16,422 nt of DNA from JBBQBM01 sp038317375 (GTDB lineage Bacteria; Patescibacteriota; Saccharimonadia; Saccharimonadales; JAGQMS01): contig JBBQBM010000009.1 of assembly GCA_038317375.1 (NCBI GenBank), forward strand, positions 1 through 16,422, read 5' to 3'. Both the position numbers and the translations under genes were made by a program. Below the pieces are notes generated by a model that was not told the origin of the DNA, did no database searches, and saw nothing but the letters and a program-made list of their open reading frames with translations. Below, one piece after another: positions 7,264-13,635 of the stretch (positions within the stretch are counted from its first letter, which is position 1; each line of letters opens with the position of its first letter).

Positions 7264-7276
7264 ACCTTAGATCATT

Positions 7277-7375
7277 CTAATCCTTGTTTCGTTGAGCAAG
7301 GTAGATCATCCACGCCATAAGTCCGGTGGAGACCATGCCTATTGCCGCAAAGAACTTTGTGAAAAAGGTTTTCAT
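7277..7375 (-). CDS. Small membrane protein, 32 aa (fifth gene of small-ORF operon)
   Basis: An ATG-started ORF of 32 codons encoding one membrane segment (about 7-27, F/A/G/M-rich), with a basic N-terminus (K2, K7) and a charged end (Q-R-N-K-D). It begins 2 nt after the stop of the 72-aa gene, and GGTGG lies about 6 nt upstream of the ATG, so it is probably translated by coupling. The strong hairpin follows its stop. I recognise no family. The packed same-strand context makes chance less likely than for an isolated ORF of this size. Confidence 0.55.
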   Translation of the reverse strand: MKTFFTKFFAAIGMVSTGLMAWMIYLAQRNKD

Positions 7376-7377
7376 GT

Positions 7378-7596
7378 TCACCACCCACTACCTCCGTATT
7401 CTTCCTCTCCCAAATATTCGGGGGGACTAGATCGGTAGTTGTCTGGTGTCAAGCCAAATACCCACAAGACAAATGAGAAGGCCAACACAAGAACGAGAGT
7501 GATTATCACGTACCACGCCGCGCTATGACCAGGAGTACTGTCTACCGGTTTGTTCCAACCATCTACAAATACTGCAACTATCGACAAGAAATTCAT
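7378..7596 (-). CDS. Small membrane protein, 72 aa, with acidic Tyr-rich tail (fourth gene)
   Basis: A 72-aa protein with one clear membrane helix (about 26-49, very V/L/F-rich) and a short hydrophobic N-terminal stretch (2-11) that may be a second contact. The C-terminal tail (50-72) is polar and acidic, with SPPEY, then LGEEEY and GGSGW. The ATG is preceded by AGGAGAAGGA, one of the best ribosome sites in the window, which fixes the start. The ATG overlaps the TGA of the 54-aa gene (ATGA). I recognise no family. It is the largest member of the cluster and probably the best handle for finding homologues. Confidence 0.7.
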   Translation of the reverse strand: MNFLSIVAVFVDGWNKPVDSTPGHSAAWYVIITLVLVLAFSFVLWVFGLTPDNYRSSPPEYLGEEEYGGSGW

Positions 7597-7757
7597 TCCT
7601 TCTCCTGTTCTTGACGTTGATCGAGTTTATTGAGAATTGACAGTACACCCGAATAAATCAGACAGACGGGGACGACTACGAAAAACGTAGCGCCCCAGTC
7701 CCAATGAAGTCCACTTTCTTGGTCGAGTGCTTGGATGACCATAGCCATTGCTGTCAT
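7593..7757 (-). CDS. Small membrane protein, 54 aa (third gene)
   Basis: A 54-aa ORF with a polar N-terminal part containing H-W-D-W-G (18-22), a membrane segment (about 23-41) and a highly charged tail rich in Gln, Glu and Lys (45-54). AAAGGAG stands 5 nt before the ATG, and the stop overlaps the next start by 4 nt, both strong signs of a translated gene. Shorter in-frame ATGs at codons 4 and 6 are less well spaced. The function is unknown. Confidence 0.65.
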   Translation of the reverse strand: MTAMAMVIQALDQESGLHWDWGATFFVVVPVCLIYSGVLSILNKLDQRQEQEKE

Positions 7758-7774
7758 TCTTTCTCCTTTGTAGC

Positions 7775-7906
7775 CTAGTCTTCTGACATGGCAATAAAAA
7801 ACGCGAGCAGTAAACCAGCCGCGTAGAGTCCGATGGCGAACTTCAGGTCTAAGCCTAACTCTGGGATTTTGTGCTCAAGATTGATTATGGATAACCAATA
7901 TCGCAT
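7775..7906 (-). CDS. Small membrane protein, 43 aa (second gene)
   Basis: A 43-aa ORF with an amphipathic N-terminal half (W4, H12, K13, E16 and others), a membrane helix (about 21-40) and an acidic end (S-E-D). A GGAG site lies 8 nt before the ATG, inside the previous ORF, and one base separates the preceding TAG from this ATG. A gap of 17 nt carrying the next ribosome site follows. The function is unknown. Confidence 0.6.
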   Translation of the reverse strand: MRYWLSIINLEHKIPELGLDLKFAIGLYAAGLLLAFFIAMSED

Positions 7907-7907
7907 T

Positions 7908-8021
7908 CTAGTTCTCCAGTCTGGTGCCGTTGAACAGCATTTTGTAGGTTCTGTGCGAGGGAAGAATGTCGAAAACGACTATTACGACCCCATAATCTAA
8001 ACTATGCCAAATATAGTACAT
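7908..8021 (-). CDS. Very small protein, 37 aa (first gene of small-ORF operon)
   Basis: A 37-aa ORF that opens M-Y-Y-I-W-H, has a short hydrophobic stretch (about 10-20, G-V-V-I-V-V-F) and a basic C-terminal part (R24, K28, R34). It starts 34 nt from the divergent tatD start. Upstream on this strand are a possible -10 (TATAAC, 8047-8042) and an AGGTGGG element 11 nt before the ATG. The next ATG follows its stop by one base. This is the least certain member of the cluster. It could instead be a leader region, but its frame stays open exactly to the next gene. Confidence 0.5.
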   Translation of the reverse strand: MYYIWHSLDYGVVIVVFDILPSHRTYKMLFNGTRLEN

Positions 8022-8043
8022 TTTGTCAATAACCCACCTCTGT

Positions 8044-8049
8044 TATAAT
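8044..8049 (+). promoter_or_regulatory. -10 box of tatD, overlapping a divergent promoter
   Basis: A perfect TATAAT ends 6 nt before the tatD ATG at 8056, so the transcript should begin at about the A of the ATG. TTGTCA (8023-8028) is a possible -35, though with only 15 nt spacing. The opposite strand offers TATAAC at 8047-8042 for the small-protein operon, so the two promoters would compete for the same bases. Confidence 0.65.
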
Positions 8050-8055
8050 AATTTC

Positions 8056-8814
8056 ATGAAGCTTATTGATACGCATTGCCATATTCATGACAAAGAATTT
8101 GATTTTGATATTGCAAAAGTCATGGCGAATGCTGTAAATAACGGTGTTGAAACCATGATCTGCATTGGCACGAGCGCATTAGACAGCCAAAATGCTGTCG
8201 AATTTGCCCGTAAACACACAAATTGCTTCGCCACCGTTGGTTTACACCCTCACGACGCCAAACTTGGCGAAGATGATTTTGAATTGTTAGCTACACTTGT
8301 AAATGATCCAAAAGTCGTCGCCATTGGTGAATTTGGCCTAGATTATTTCTATGAAAACAGTCCAAAAGAAGATCAGATTAAGGCACTTCGATACCAACTA
8401 GAGCTAGCTTTAAGTGCTAATAAGCCCTGTGTTTTCCATGTTCGGGAGGCATTTTCTGAATTTTGGCCAATTTTTGACGAATATACGGGTATTCGTGGCG
8501 TAATACACAGTTTTTCGTCTAGCATAGACGATCTAAACGAAGCACTGAAACGCGGACTTTACATCGGTCTGAATGGCATTATGACCTTTACTAAAGACGA
8601 AAAACAACTAGCTGCGGCTAAGGCAGTTCCGCTCAATCGACTAGTATTAGAAACCGATTCTCCCTTCTTGACTCCTGTGCCGAAACGTGGTACTATAAAT
8701 GAACCAGCTAACGTGAGGTTAGTAGCGGAGTTCCTGTCGCGGTTACGGGGAGAGTCAATCTCGACGCTCGCGGAAACGACGACAGGAAACGCACACACGT
8801 TATTTGGTATCTAA
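8056..8814 (+). CDS. tatD: TatD-family metal-dependent hydrolase/DNase
   Basis: A 252-aa TIM-barrel amidohydrolase-fold enzyme. Metal ligands of the TatD family are visible: H-x-H at His7/His9, Glu92 in GEFGLDY, His128 in FHVREA, His151 in HSFSS and Asp201 in ETDSPF. Family members are Mg- or Mn-dependent 3'-5' exonucleases/DNases implicated in DNA repair or RNA turnover, and this one may also be called YcfH-like. I set the start at the ATG at 8056, not the longer frame from TTG 8023. The -10 box lies inside that extension, and family proteins begin M-x-L-I-D-T-H-C-H. It heads an operon with two unknown genes (15 nt gap to the next). Confidence 0.93.
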   Translation: MKLIDTHCHIHDKEFDFDIAKVMANAVNNGVETMICIGTSALDSQNAVEFARKHTNCFATVGLHPHDAKLGEDDFELLATLVNDPKVVAIGEFGLDYFYENSPKEDQIKALRYQLELALSANKPCVFHVREAFSEFWPIFDEYTGIRGVIHSFSSSIDDLNEALKRGLYIGLNGIMTFTKDEKQLAAAKAVPLNRLVLETDSPFLTPVPKRGTINEPANVRLVAEFLSRLRGESISTLAETTTGNAHTLFGI

Positions 8815-8829
8815 ATAACAAGGAGACCA

Positions 8830-9096
8830 ATGTCTACATTTGTAACTGACAATCAGGATAGATTAAACGCCTCAATGGTAGCAGGCGGTCTTGAGGTACC
8901 CACAAATCCAAATGTGGTACATCTTTTCGGCCTGACCGATGCTGCAGTGGCTAATTTAGAGCTGCACGTGCTCGATGATCGGTCTACTGAGGAGATCTTA
9001 GAAACGACTATCCCTACGACCGTACCAATCGAACAATCAAATGCGACGGATATTGCCCGTGTAAACGTTGGCAACGCTTTATCGGAGGCCGCGTAA
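8830..9096 (+). CDS. Unknown acidic soluble protein, 88 aa
   Basis: An 88-residue protein without membrane segment or cysteines, acidic overall, with V/L/T-rich stretches and a D-D-R-S-T-E-E segment near the middle. AAGGAG precedes the ATG with a 5-nt gap, the clear mark of an internal operon gene. It follows tatD by 15 nt, and the next gene starts 1 nt after its stop. I recognise no family. Its pairing with the following gene suggests the two act together, with no hint of what they do. The smaller upstream partner plus larger downstream partner recalls a toxin-antitoxin layout, but neither protein shows such a motif. Confidence 0.75.
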   Translation: MSTFVTDNQDRLNASMVAGGLEVPTNPNVVHLFGLTDAAVANLELHVLDDRSTEEILETTIPTTVPIEQSNATDIARVNVGNALSEAA

Positions 9097-9097
9097 G

Positions 9098-9469
9098 ATG
9101 ATTAAACGATTCTTAACAGCAGTCCAAAAGCAAAAAGCCGAACGTCAAGAAGTCAATGAATACCGAGAACTTTTAAGAGCAGCCGCAACCATCGGCGGCC
9201 GTTTATTCGGCAATATCCCAGCGGGTCATCGCCGGGAGTTTTTCTGCCTCGATAAAAATACATGGATTTGGCACGAAGAGTGGATCGATTCGCTCGGTAA
9301 TCGCCAGGTTCAGACTATGCGCTATGACGTTAGACCAGACAAAATCCTAAAAACTCAGGACGGTTCAAGCTATCAGTCATTAAGTGAATCTGAAACTCAG
9401 AATCTGATCACAGCGGCTCGAAACTATCGAACAGCCATACGCACGCAGCTTACTAACTTGCCCGCCTAG
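9098..9469 (+). CDS. Unknown protein, 123 aa, coupled to the 88-aa gene
   Basis: A 123-aa protein with a basic helical N-terminus (1-30, many K/R/E), a central segment with aromatic clusters (F-F-C-L-D, T-W-I-W-H-E-E-W, about 48-62), a beta-like stretch ending M-R-Y-D-V-R-P-D, and a C-terminal helix. The W-x-W-H-E-E-W core looks conserved and would suit profile searching. I set the start at ATG 9098, since GGAGG at 9084-9088 is 9 nt upstream. An in-frame TTG at 9068 lies inside the preceding gene. It is soluble, with one cysteine, and of unknown function. Confidence 0.75.
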   Translation: MIKRFLTAVQKQKAERQEVNEYRELLRAAATIGGRLFGNIPAGHRREFFCLDKNTWIWHEEWIDSLGNRQVQTMRYDVRPDKILKTQDGSSYQSLSESETQNLITAARNYRTAIRTQLTNLPA

Positions 9470-9473
9470 GCCT

Positions 9474-9479
9474 TATAAT
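9474..9479 (+). promoter_or_regulatory. -10 box of the cysteine desulfurase gene
   Basis: A perfect TATAAT ends 7 nt before the ATG at 9487. TTACTA (9450-9455) is a plausible -35 at 18 nt. There is no ribosome site in the gap, so a leaderless transcript is predicted. Confidence 0.65.
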
Positions 9480-9486
9480 TAGTTCA

Positions 9487-10632
9487 ATGAAAAAGTCGGT
9501 ATTCCTAGACTACGCCGCCGCCACACCGCTAGAGCCTAGAGTTCTCGAGGCAATGCGTCCTTATTTTACTGAGAAGTTTTTTAATCCATCGGCTTTGTAC
9601 TTGGACGCTCGAGGTGTTAAAAAAGACCTGAATGAAGCTCGGAGTTTAGTATCTAACTTAATTGCCGTACGGCCAACTGAAATAATCTTCACGGCTGGTG
9701 GTAGCGAAGCTAATAATCTAGCTATACGTGGCATCATGGAAAGTTTCCCGGGTAAGAAACTTCTAATAAGTGCAGTCGAGCACGAATCGGTTCGCGCCGC
9801 ATCGGAACTTTATAAAGTCAAAGAAATAAAGGTCGATGCCTATGGGCGTTTAGACTTGAAAGATCTCAGCAGAAAAATAGACGACGACACAGTTTTAGTT
9901 AGCGTTATTTACGCTAGTAACGAAGTCGGAACTATCCAGGATTTAAGCGCCATCACTAATTTAGTAAAATCCGTAAAAGCAGACCGCAAAAAACGCGGAA
10001 TGGATGCTCCTATTTTTTTGCATACTGATGCAACACAAGCAACGCTATTTTTAAATGTATCGCCCAAGGCTCTTGGTGTTGACCTAATGACTTTAAACGG
10101 CGGGAAAATTTATGGACCAAAACAATCGGGTGCTCTTTTTGTGCGCAGCGGAATAAGTTTGGCGCCGATAATTTACGGTGGTGGCCAAGAAAAAAATCTA
10201 CGTTCTGGAACAGAGAATATACCAAGTATTGTTGGTTTCTCGGTTGCCCTAGAAATTGCCGTAGCTTCTGCAAAAGTAGAGAGCAAGAGATTATCGGAAA
10301 TACGCGACAAGCTTCGAGTCCAAATAGAAGAGAGAATAGATGGAGTGATTTTTCACGGGCATCCCAATAAACGACTGCCGAATCATCTATCTTTTGCACT
10401 GCCGGGTTATGACAACGAACGGCTGATGATGGAGCTCGATGAGCTCGGTTTCATGGTAGCGACTGGTTCGGCTTGTAGCGCAAGCAGCTTCGAAGCTTCA
10501 CATGTTTTAACATCAATGGGTGTTAGCTCTGAGACAGCTCGGTCAACTCTGCGTGTGACTCTGGGTCGACAAACAACTGAAAAAGATATACAAACTTTCT
10601 TAAAAGCACTCGCTAGTCTTTGCGTCAAATAA
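9487..10632 (+). CDS. Cysteine desulfurase, NifS/IscS type
   Basis: A 381-aa PLP enzyme that takes sulfur from cysteine for Fe-S clusters and thio-modified tRNA. Landmarks are LDYAAATPLEP at the N-terminus, TAGGSEANNLAI (69-80), VEHES (97-101), HTDATQA (179-185), the PLP-lysine region NGGKIYGPK (204-212) with Lys207, RSGTEN (239-244), and the mobile loop TGSACSASSFEAS with active Cys330. The short loop fits class I (NifS/IscS) rather than SufS. The residue before the PLP lysine is Gly instead of the usual His. No iscU, sufB or mnmA is adjacent, so I leave the symbol open. It is a single-gene transcription unit by promoter, perhaps with the 33-aa ORF behind it. Confidence 0.93.
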   Translation: MKKSVFLDYAAATPLEPRVLEAMRPYFTEKFFNPSALYLDARGVKKDLNEARSLVSNLIAVRPTEIIFTAGGSEANNLAIRGIMESFPGKKLLISAVEHESVRAASELYKVKEIKVDAYGRLDLKDLSRKIDDDTVLVSVIYASNEVGTIQDLSAITNLVKSVKADRKKRGMDAPIFLHTDATQATLFLNVSPKALGVDLMTLNGGKIYGPKQSGALFVRSGISLAPIIYGGGQEKNLRSGTENIPSIVGFSVALEIAVASAKVESKRLSEIRDKLRVQIEERIDGVIFHGHPNKRLPNHLSFALPGYDNERLMMELDELGFMVATGSACSASSFEASHVLTSMGVSSETARSTLRVTLGRQTTEKDIQTFLKALASLCVK

Positions 10633-10667
10633 CAATTAGCACAACTACTACTAGGGCAAGTAAGATC

Positions 10668-10769
10668 ATGAACAAAACAAGGAAAATGTTTACTCTGCTG
10701 GCGTTAACGGGTGTCGGCGCAGTTGGTGGAGAAATCGGATTAGGAATTATTTGTGGATCCATTTGTTAA
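10668..10769 (+). CDS. Possible very small membrane protein, 33 aa
   Basis: A 33-codon ATG-to-TAA ORF with a basic start (N-K-T-R-K) and a Gly-rich hydrophobic remainder (8-33) ending in C-G-S-I-C. It lies 35 nt after the desulfurase stop on the same strand, in the only sizeable gap before the next gene. The ribosome site is poor (AGGG about 12 nt upstream) and no promoter is obvious. It resembles the single-helix small proteins elsewhere in the window but has weaker support. Confidence 0.35.
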   Translation: MNKTRKMFTLLALTGVGAVGGEIGLGIICGSIC

Positions 10770-10819
10770 TTATCATACAATAAATTGCGCAGGGAGCTAA
10801 TGAATAACCCAGGTCGAGG

Positions 10820-10825
10820 TACAAT
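10820..10825 (+). promoter_or_regulatory. -10 box of the membrane-anchored protein gene
   Basis: TACAAT ends 6 nt before the ATG at 10832. A second TACAAT lies at 10776-10781, which would give a transcript with a 40-nt leader. The closer box matches the leaderless spacing seen elsewhere. Confidence 0.5.
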
Positions 10826-10831
10826 ACAGGG

Positions 10832-11494
10832 ATGGCAATTTACCGGTATGACAAAACTCTAAAAGTCGGTCGGAAGCAAACACCACACAGTCTTTTAATA
10901 ACAATCATACTAGTGCTGATAATAGGTTTGATCGGTTACTACTTATTAAATCGGAACAATGATCAGGGGGCTCAATCGGGGAAGGCTGTCACAGTTTCTA
11001 ATGATCCGTATATAGAATTTGAAACCGAATACTACAAATTTAAAGTCAGTAAGGCTTGGGCAGAAGCCATCGATATTGGTGATAATCAAGGTACTTTCGT
11101 ATATCGAAAATACAAAGGCCCGAATCCACTAGGCATTCTAACTATCAAAGTTAATGCTGGAGCACCGAGCTTAACAACCAATGTGGTGCCGATTGAAGTC
11201 ATAGAAGGAAAGATAGTTAAGATTGGGTCTGTTAGCGAACATTGTTCGAAGTACGTACCTCAAGGTTCAAATCTTGATCCTCATATCGTTACGGGCGAAG
11301 GTGTGAGTTTTCGTTGTTGGACTGATGGTACGACTTTCATTGCTTCGGCTGGTTCTAAGGGCGGGAACTTAGAGATCCCTCTCATAAGACCAAATGGTGA
11401 AACAGCAAAATATTCAGTTAGTTATCAAAGTACGTCGTTCGAAACTGATCATAAGGCTATCTTAGAAGTCCTGAAGACGTTTGAGACTCGTTAA
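10832..11494 (+). CDS. Membrane-anchored extracellular protein, unknown
   Basis: A 220-aa protein with a basic cytoplasmic N-terminus (1-19), one uncleaved-looking membrane helix (20-39) and an extracellular domain of about 175 residues. The domain begins with an aromatic stretch (Y-I-E-F-E-T-E-Y-Y-K-F, 60-70) and ends in a short helix (E-V-L-K-T-F-E). Two cysteines (138 and 162) could form a disulfide outside the cell. I recognise no family, although the layout resembles the single-pass surface proteins common in small-genome monoderms. It precedes the secreted paralogue cluster in the same direction but has its own promoter. Confidence 0.8.
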   Translation: MAIYRYDKTLKVGRKQTPHSLLITIILVLIIGLIGYYLLNRNNDQGAQSGKAVTVSNDPYIEFETEYYKFKVSKAWAEAIDIGDNQGTFVYRKYKGPNPLGILTIKVNAGAPSLTTNVVPIEVIEGKIVKIGSVSEHCSKYVPQGSNLDPHIVTGEGVSFRCWTDGTTFIASAGSKGGNLEIPLIRPNGETAKYSVSYQSTSFETDHKAILEVLKTFETR

Positions 11495-11499
11495 CTTGA

Positions 11500-11505
11500 T
11501 ATACT
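11500..11505 (+). promoter_or_regulatory. -10 box of the first secreted paralogue
   Basis: TATACT is placed between the preceding stop (11494) and the ATG at 11512 with a 6-nt gap. No ribosome site fits in that space. Confidence 0.55.
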
Positions 11506-11511
11506 AACTTA

Positions 11512-12279
11512 ATGCTTAAGTTCATTAATAAACTACGCATTAGCGATCTTCTGGTTTGGATGTCATTCACGTCGCTATTTCTTGTTATTACAATGATTGG
11601 ATTTTCTTCATTTGTTTTTGCACAAGAGGCATCGTCGCCAAGTTATAAGGTCGACGAACTGTTTATCGGTAGCGGTGGCGCAAATGATTCGGCCTCGCCC
11701 AGCTATCAAGGCAGGGCTTCGATCGGTGATTTAGGTGTAGGGAATTCAGCATCGACTAACTTTCAGGCATACGCTAGCTTCACGACTACTGGTGATCCGG
11801 TGCTGGAAGTTGTGGTTAGTAGCGCAACGCTCAATCTTGGTACGCTTAGCTCTTCTGCAACATCTAGCGGAACAGCGACCTTTAGTGTTCGGACTTACTT
11901 GGCTAGCGGCTACACCGTGATTACACGCGGAGCCCCACCAACTAGCGAAGGAGGTGCTACGATCTCGCCGATGGCTTCAGGCGGCACATCAACTATTGGC
12001 ACTGAACAATTCGGCATGAACCTCAAAGACAACGCAACGCCTAATATCGGTGCAGAGGCCGCACAAATACCAGACAGTTCTTTTAGCTATGGCCTTGCTT
12101 CAACTGGTTACAATACTGCGGATAACTTTCGTTATAACACCGGTGATACTATTGCTCAATCGAATAGCTCGAGCGGTCAAACAGACTACACGATTTCTTA
12201 TATCATCAACATTTCACCCATCACCGAGGCGGGGCAATATGTATTTCTTCAGGACTTGATTGTCGTAGGTACTTATTAG
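11512..12279 (+). CDS. Secreted surface protein, paralogue 1 (255 aa)
   Basis: The signal peptide spans about 1-38 (basic start, hydrophobic core 14-36, F-A-Q end). The mature N-terminal part carries two related segments, S-P-S-Y-K-V-D-E-L-F-I-G and S-P-S-Y-Q-G-R-A-S-I-G (42-72). The C-terminal domain (about 98-255) contains LNLGTLS (107-113), QFGMNL (166-171), FRYNTGDTIA (206-215), YTISYIINISP (226-236) and the end VVGTY, all with counterparts in paralogue 3. It has no cysteine in the mature part and no LPXTG or C-terminal anchor, so it is either released or held non-covalently. The LxLGxLS opening and the G-x-Y-x-x-x-L-x-V ending recall WxL domains, though the tryptophan motifs are missing. 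Confidence 0.8.
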   Translation: MLKFINKLRISDLLVWMSFTSLFLVITMIGFSSFVFAQEASSPSYKVDELFIGSGGANDSASPSYQGRASIGDLGVGNSASTNFQAYASFTTTGDPVLEVVVSSATLNLGTLSSSATSSGTATFSVRTYLASGYTVITRGAPPTSEGGATISPMASGGTSTIGTEQFGMNLKDNATPNIGAEAAQIPDSSFSYGLASTGYNTADNFRYNTGDTIAQSNSSSGQTDYTISYIINISPITEAGQYVFLQDLIVVGTY

Positions 12280-12386
12280 CTCAACGGACAGCCTGTGGAT
12301 AAATTATGCATACTTTATTGCAAAACATTGAATAAACGTTTATGGTTATAGTATTACTACTGATTAATAAAAAAAGCACGAAAAAT

Positions 12387-13577
12387 ATGGATTTAACTTT
12401 AGCAAAAAAACAGATTTCGCAGGCTTGGCGAGTTTTAGTAAGCTTAACCCTAGTCTTAGCGACTAGTCTTTTCGCGTTTTCTTCTAGCGCAAGCGCCGCA
12501 CAATTAACCTCACGCAAGGTAACAATCGATAAATCAGCGGCTTCTTCAACTGATGTAGAGCATCTTTTTACGTATACTATCGGTACCACGGGCAATGTCG
12601 GTGGCATTATCTACCAGTTTTGTACCACACCCATCGGTACTTGCACTAAACCAACTGGTATGACTGTACAATCAGCGACCCAAGATGGTGAAACTTTCAC
12701 TGGTTCAGTATTTACAGCCCATGCAGTCACCGATGAAGGTGATTGCGATATGGCAACGACCGACTCTAAGATGTGTTTCGCCGTTGGTACTCCTGCCTCG
12801 GAGTCGGGTTCTGTAACTCATACTATTAGCGGCATAACAGCACCGTCATCTAACCAAACCGTATACGTGCGTATCTCGACCTATAGCTTAAATACATTTA
12901 CGACCATATCGCTGGTCGACCAAGGTGTTGTGGCCGAGGCTTTCGTCAATCAGCTCACAATCAATGCTCGAGTTCAAGAAGTATTATATTTTTGTATCGG
13001 TACTGATGATGCCGCTAGCGCCAATGACTGTACTGATATATCAGGGACAACTGTCGACATTGGAGTGATTGATGCCTCAGCTGTCAGTATTTCGCCTGTT
13101 TCTAGTGGCAGCGGTGGAAACAACAAGAATGGCCTTGCCATGGTTCGAACTAATGCACAGTCCGGTGTGGTAATTGTGTACTTTACGACACTTGATACTT
13201 CAAGCGGTAAGCTTAAAGTTACCGGACAAACCTGTACTAATAACATTTCAACAGTGGACCGATGTATAAACAGTGCTACCGGTACCCAGACCGCGATTTC
13301 AGCTGGAACTGAAAAATTTGGCATGACGATCTCGAGTGTCGATACGACAAACGGATCTACGACTAACATTACTCGTGATACCGAATATGATGGAGATGGT
13401 ACGGCTGGCGGTGGATGGGCTTGGCTTGATACTGGTGTCACTGATCAAATCGCTTCCTCTTCAACCGTTGTCGACGATGAGATGTTGATACTCAGATTTG
13501 CGGCTACTACCTCGATCACGACACCAACCGGCTCGTACACCGCTCAAGCCAACTTTATCGCAACGCCAACCTTCTAA
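12387..13577 (+). CDS. Secreted surface protein, paralogue 2 (396 aa, eight Cys)
   Basis: The start is set at ATG 12387. This gives a clean signal peptide (1-37, ending S-A-S-A) and lies downstream of a TATAGT box (12347-12352). The in-frame ATG at 12342 would precede that box and add an odd hydrophobic extension. The mature protein has an N-terminal domain (about 40-185) and a C-terminal domain (about 190-396) with VDIGVID, KFGMTIS (310-316) and the ending Y-T-A-Q-A-N-F-I-A-T-P-T-F. Eight cysteines fall in close pairs (79/86, 120/130, 203/215, 283/293), suggesting four local disulfides. The segments V-Y-V-R-I-S-T-Y and L-Y-F-C match A-F-V-R-I-A-T-Y and L-I-L-C in paralogue 3. No wall-sorting signal is present. 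Confidence 0.8.
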   Translation: MDLTLAKKQISQAWRVLVSLTLVLATSLFAFSSSASAAQLTSRKVTIDKSAASSTDVEHLFTYTIGTTGNVGGIIYQFCTTPIGTCTKPTGMTVQSATQDGETFTGSVFTAHAVTDEGDCDMATTDSKMCFAVGTPASESGSVTHTISGITAPSSNQTVYVRISTYSLNTFTTISLVDQGVVAEAFVNQLTINARVQEVLYFCIGTDDAASANDCTDISGTTVDIGVIDASAVSISPVSSGSGGNNKNGLAMVRTNAQSGVVIVYFTTLDTSSGKLKVTGQTCTNNISTVDRCINSATGTQTAISAGTEKFGMTISSVDTTNGSTTNITRDTEYDGDGTAGGGWAWLDTGVTDQIASSSTVVDDEMLILRFAATTSITTPTGSYTAQANFIATPTF

Positions 13578-13618
13578 ATTGCTTCTATCGCAAAGAGCGC
13601 ATGGCGCTTACGATGGAG

Positions 13619-13624
13619 TAAAAT
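13619..13624 (+). promoter_or_regulatory. -10 box of the third secreted paralogue
   Basis: TAAAAT ends 11 nt before the ATG at 13636. The intervening sequence is AT-only apart from one G and holds no ribosome site. A small hairpin AGCGC-ATG-GCGCT lies just upstream (about 13597-13609) and may mark the end of the previous transcript. Confidence 0.45.
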
Positions 13625-13635
13625 AGATATATATT

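Noticed and set aside
7264..7312. Two TAGATCAT copies flanking CCTTG/CAAGG
   Set aside because: The copies are short and partly within the 32-aa gene. They do not look like an IS end, att site or CRISPR repeat.
7054..7320. Plus-strand 88-codon frame from a TTG after metG
   Set aside because: It has a rare start codon, no promoter or ribosome site, crosses the strong GAGGGGGT/ACCCCCTC hairpin, and overlaps the 32-aa minus-strand gene. Some of it looks protein-like, so a decayed gene fragment is possible, but support is too thin.
8023..8055. TTG-started extension of TatD
   Set aside because: It contains the TATAAT of tatD and adds residues that family members do not have.
11263..11275. GGTTCAAATC, resembling a tRNA T-arm
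   Set aside because: It is inside a clear coding region, with no acceptor stem, anticodon arm or D-arm around it. A similar GGTTCGAAC at about 13142 was rejected for the same reason.
12294..12302. TGTGGATAA, a perfect DnaA-box match (reverse orientation)
   Set aside because: It is a single box between surface-protein genes with no cluster, dnaA/dnaN or AT-rich unwinding element. One such 9-mer is expected by chance at appreciable frequency in 16 kb.
12342..12386. Longer N-terminus for secreted paralogue 2 from ATG 12342
   Set aside because: The extension lies over and upstream of the TATAGT box and would put a hydrophobic peptide in front of an already complete signal peptide.
13008..13441. 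Long antisense frames within surface-protein, ABC-F and desulfurase genes
   Set aside because: They are mirror frames of Ser/Thr/Ala-rich or ordinary coding sequence, without ribosome sites, promoters or recognisable motifs.
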